Shown piece after piece: positions 62,324 to 64,000 of a DNA stretch of 64,000 bases. The position numbers were made by a program, and so were the translations under genes. A model generated the notes under the pieces. That model made no database searches. It was given only the letters and a program-made list of their open reading frames with translations, and was not told the origin of the DNA. This stretch comes from Flavobacterium sp. KJJ. Lineage in GTDB: Bacteria > Bacteroidota > Bacteroidia > Flavobacteriales > Flavobacteriaceae. The stretch is taken from assembly GCF_000708595.2 (NCBI RefSeq), contig NZ_JARP01000007.1:1-64000 (forward strand), given 5' to 3'. Each line of letters opens with the position of its first letter. Position 1 is the stretch's first letter.

Positions 62324-62781
62324 AAATAATTTTTATTTTTTTATTTTTAAATTGTTTCTGCTTGTCATTTTCGCAAGCAATGAAAAAACGAAGTGATATA
62401 GTAGTTTATTTAGATTTAAAAAATAAAGCACTGAGAGAATATACTATCGATAAAGATACGATGAGTGCTCATTTTAGCATTTATATAAAAAAATATGAAT
62501 GTAAAAAAGAGAGAGATAAGGCAAGTGAAATTTATAATAAAAGGATAAAAAACAGAAGAACAAGTGGAGAAAATCCTAGCGAGGTGAGTCTTCCTATTTT
62601 TTCTATTGGGTTATATGTTTTTAATCAAAAACCAGAAAAATTAAAATCTCTTAAAGGGATTAAATTTACATCAATCAAACAGTTTCAAGATAGTATTGAT
62701 TTTGCAACAAATCCTACTTATGTCATTCATAAGTTAAAAGATGGTTCGTATTTAAAATGGAAAACAACTCCAATGGATTGA
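62311..62781 (+). CDS. Small secreted protein of unknown function
   Basis: 156 residues with a signal peptide (IKIIFIFLFLNCFCLSFSQ). The mature part is Lys-rich, starting AMKKRSDIVVYLDLKNKALREYTI, with mixed alpha/beta look and no known motif. It overlaps the HExxH gene by 13 bases, which indicates translational coupling and a shared role, perhaps as partner or inhibitor of the HExxH lipoprotein. That is inference only. Base composition is more A-rich than the housekeeping neighbours. Confidence 0.65.
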   Translation: MSTIKIIFIFLFLNCFCLSFSQAMKKRSDIVVYLDLKNKALREYTIDKDTMSAHFSIYIKKYECKKERDKASEIYNKRIKNRRTSGENPSEVSLPIFSIGLYVFNQKPEKLKSLKGIKFTSIKQFQDSIDFATNPTYVIHKLKDGSYLKWKTTPMD

Positions 62782-62835
62782 TACAACGAATGAATTATAT
62801 GTTATAGAAATTACTTTTTTTATAAAGCATATAAG

Positions 62836-62868
62836 TTGCTGCATCATTTGTTATTTTTCTTACTTTTG
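62836..62868 (+). promoter_or_regulatory. Promoter of the 45-residue membrane peptide gene
   Basis: TTG (62836-62838), 22-bp spacer and TACTTTTG (62861-62868), 30 bp before the ATG. Confidence 0.55.
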
Positions 62869-62898
62869 ATAACAATTAAAATCTAAAACTCATCAATC

Positions 62899-63036
62899 AT
62901 GAATAAAACAATTGAAGATTACAGTACTAGTTTATTACTTTGGCAGGTTATAAATATTATTGGGTTTTTAATAATTTTATATTTATTGTATTTGCTGATA
63001 AAGGTTTTAAGAAAGAAACTTAAAGAAAAAATTTAA
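62899..63036 (+). CDS. 45-residue single-helix membrane peptide
   Basis: ATG 62899 to TAA 63034-63036 reads MNKTIEDYSTSLLLWQVINI, then a hydrophobic stretch (IGFLIILYLLYLLIKVL) and a basic end (RKKLKEKI). That gives one membrane helix with positive charges inside. A two-element promoter lies just upstream, which supports expression. Small membrane peptides of this type are common and mostly unstudied. It could also be a toxin-like peptide, for which there is no direct sign. Confidence 0.6.
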   Translation: MNKTIEDYSTSLLLWQVINIIGFLIILYLLYLLIKVLRKKLKEKI

Positions 63037-63072
63037 GAAAAAATAAAAAGTCCAGTTGTCGTTGAAAATTTT

Positions 63073-64000
63073 TTATTGAACTCTGAACTTTTCTCGATAT
63101 TCAATAGGTTTCATACCAACCATTTTATAAAATACTTTTCTAAAAGCCTTCGGGTCGTTATAACCAGTTTTTTCGATAATTTCAGAAATCGAAAGCTGCG
63201 TTTGTTCTAAATATTTCTTAGAACTTTCAACTCTTATATTTTGCAGATATTCAATTGGCGGAATTCCGGTTACTTGTTTAAATCTTCGTGTCATGTTCCG
63301 CGCACTTGTCGGAATATCTTTGGTGATCTCTTCTAATTTTTCGATAGTGCTGTAATGACTTTCAATTTTTTGCTGCAACATAGCAACCAGAGTATCATTG
63401 TGCAAATGATTCGGTCGAAAAGTACTAAAATAACTTTGTTTGTATCGGTTTAAATCGATAGAGAATATTTTAGCAATTTGAACAGCAATTTCATTGCCGC
63501 AATATTTCTGAACCAAAAGAATTAATAAATGAAATGTTGAGGTTGAGCCGCCACTTGTATACAAACTTCCGTCGGCAGTTAACGTTTCTTCCGGTTTTAA
63601 TTTTACCAGCGGGAAAGCTTTTGTAAAAGCACTGCAGGCATCAACATGTGTTGTGGCTAATTTTTCATTTAATAATCCGGAAGCGGCAAACAAAAATGCA
63701 CCAGTACAAAAACTTGCTAATTCGGCTCCAGATTCGTGCTGTTTTTTAAGCCATGGAATAAAATTTTTGTTCTTCGCGATCATTTCGCTCATATTATCAG
63801 TAGTGAAAGCTGGAATTAAAATCAAATCCAAAATTTTTTCAGAAGCTTCAATCGATTGTACTTCATAACCAAATAAATGCTTTTCGCTAATTTGTTCGGC
63901 CGATTGAAATACCATAATCTCAAAAGGTTTTTCTGTTTCCTTACTTAATTTATTAGCTGTTTCAAAAACTTCTAAAATCGCAGCGATACTCAATAATTTA
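63073..64000 (-). CDS. GlxA-type AraC family transcriptional regulator (N-terminus outside window)
   Basis: At least 309 residues; the frame continues past the right edge (KLLSIAAILEVFETAN), so the TTG at 63993 is not the true start. The N-terminal DJ-1/PfpI-like domain (about 1-180) has the nucleophile elbow ASFCTGAFLFAASG. The C-terminal AraC domain (about 210-306) has two helix-turn-helix units, ending in ISEIIEKTGYNDPKAFRKVFYKMVGMKPIEYREKF. GlxA-type regulators sense small metabolites; the target is not visible here. The gene is convergent with the small peptide gene. Confidence 0.9.
   Translation of the reverse strand, partial: KLLSIAAILEVFETANKLSKETEKPFEIMVFQSAEQISEKHLFGYEVQSIEASEKILDLILIPAFTTDNMSEMIAKNKNFIPWLKKQHESGAELASFCTGAFLFAASGLLNEKLATTHVDACSAFTKAFPLVKLKPEETLTADGSLYTSGGSTSTFHLLILLVQKYCGNEIAVQIAKIFSIDLNRYKQSYFSTFRPNHLHNDTLVAMLQQKIESHYSTIEKLEEITKDIPTSARNMTRRFKQVTGIPPIEYLQNIRVESSKKYLEQTQLSISEIIEKTGYNDPKAFRKVFYKMVGMKPIEYREKFRVQ

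Noticed and set aside
1..64000. tRNA, rRNA, CRISPR array, insertion sequence or integrase
   Set aside because: None was recognised on reading; no CCA-ended cloverleaf, regular spaced short repeats or transposase motifs were found. A dedicated scan could still reveal a small RNA.

Overview
This window is chromosomal DNA from a low-GC member of the Bacteroidota, most probably a Flavobacterium close to F. johnsoniae. The evidence is the type IX secretion and gliding genes (sprA, a RemB-like gene, two PorP/SprF-type genes, a type B secreted adhesin), AT-rich codon use, TAnnTTTG promoter elements in front of many genes, and Bacteroidota-only families (DUF4270, DUF4403, DUF4907, DUF6089). No rRNA, tRNA, insertion sequence, prophage or CRISPR array was seen. 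Identifications rest on reading motifs and gene order; no database search was run. Layout: 1-5657 holds the 3' end of a large repeat-built surface adhesin with a type B sorting domain, followed by a PorP/SprF-type barrel and a PorE-like OmpA/TPR protein, a typical secretion substrate and partner set. 5909-9434 has a CBS protein, malic enzyme and ruvA. 9458-20496 carries the giant translocon gene sprA, then gcvH, a VanZ-like gene, deoC and a remB-like gene. 20654-25821 is a cytochrome oxidase assembly and subunit operon (heme O synthase, two subunit III proteins, subunit IV, a cysteine-less Sco-like protein, SCO, DUF420, a CxxC membrane peptide). 25864-34572 holds a DUF4403 lipoprotein and a MacB-type ABC efflux operon with two permeases, two adaptors and one TolC. 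34597-39291 contains tsaB, an MscS channel, an amphipathic repeat protein, a NifU-like protein, a second PorP/SprF protein and a gamma carbonic anhydrase. 39385-46292 is the most interesting uncharacterised region: a LytTR two-component system in line with a DUF4907 lipoprotein, a six-bladed kelch lipoprotein and a probable outer-membrane protein, divergent from a DUF4270 lipoprotein and a FadL-like barrel. 46297-52915 is the outer-membrane biogenesis block (murI, two OmpH/Skp chaperones, bamA, uppS, DUF6089). 53089-60684 is housekeeping (nadK, CBS protein, pdxJ, hydrolase, small membrane protein, tig, clpP, clpX). 60838-63036 is a small accessory island: a lipoprotein gene with an HExxH motif broken by two -1 frameshifts, a small secreted protein and a 45-residue membrane peptide. 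The window ends in a GlxA-type regulator cut by the edge. Taken together, the window joins protein export to the surface (type IX secretion, BAM, lipoprotein signals), respiration and proteostasis. The best candidates for new biology are the kelch/DUF4270 surface module and the frameshifted HExxH lipoprotein.
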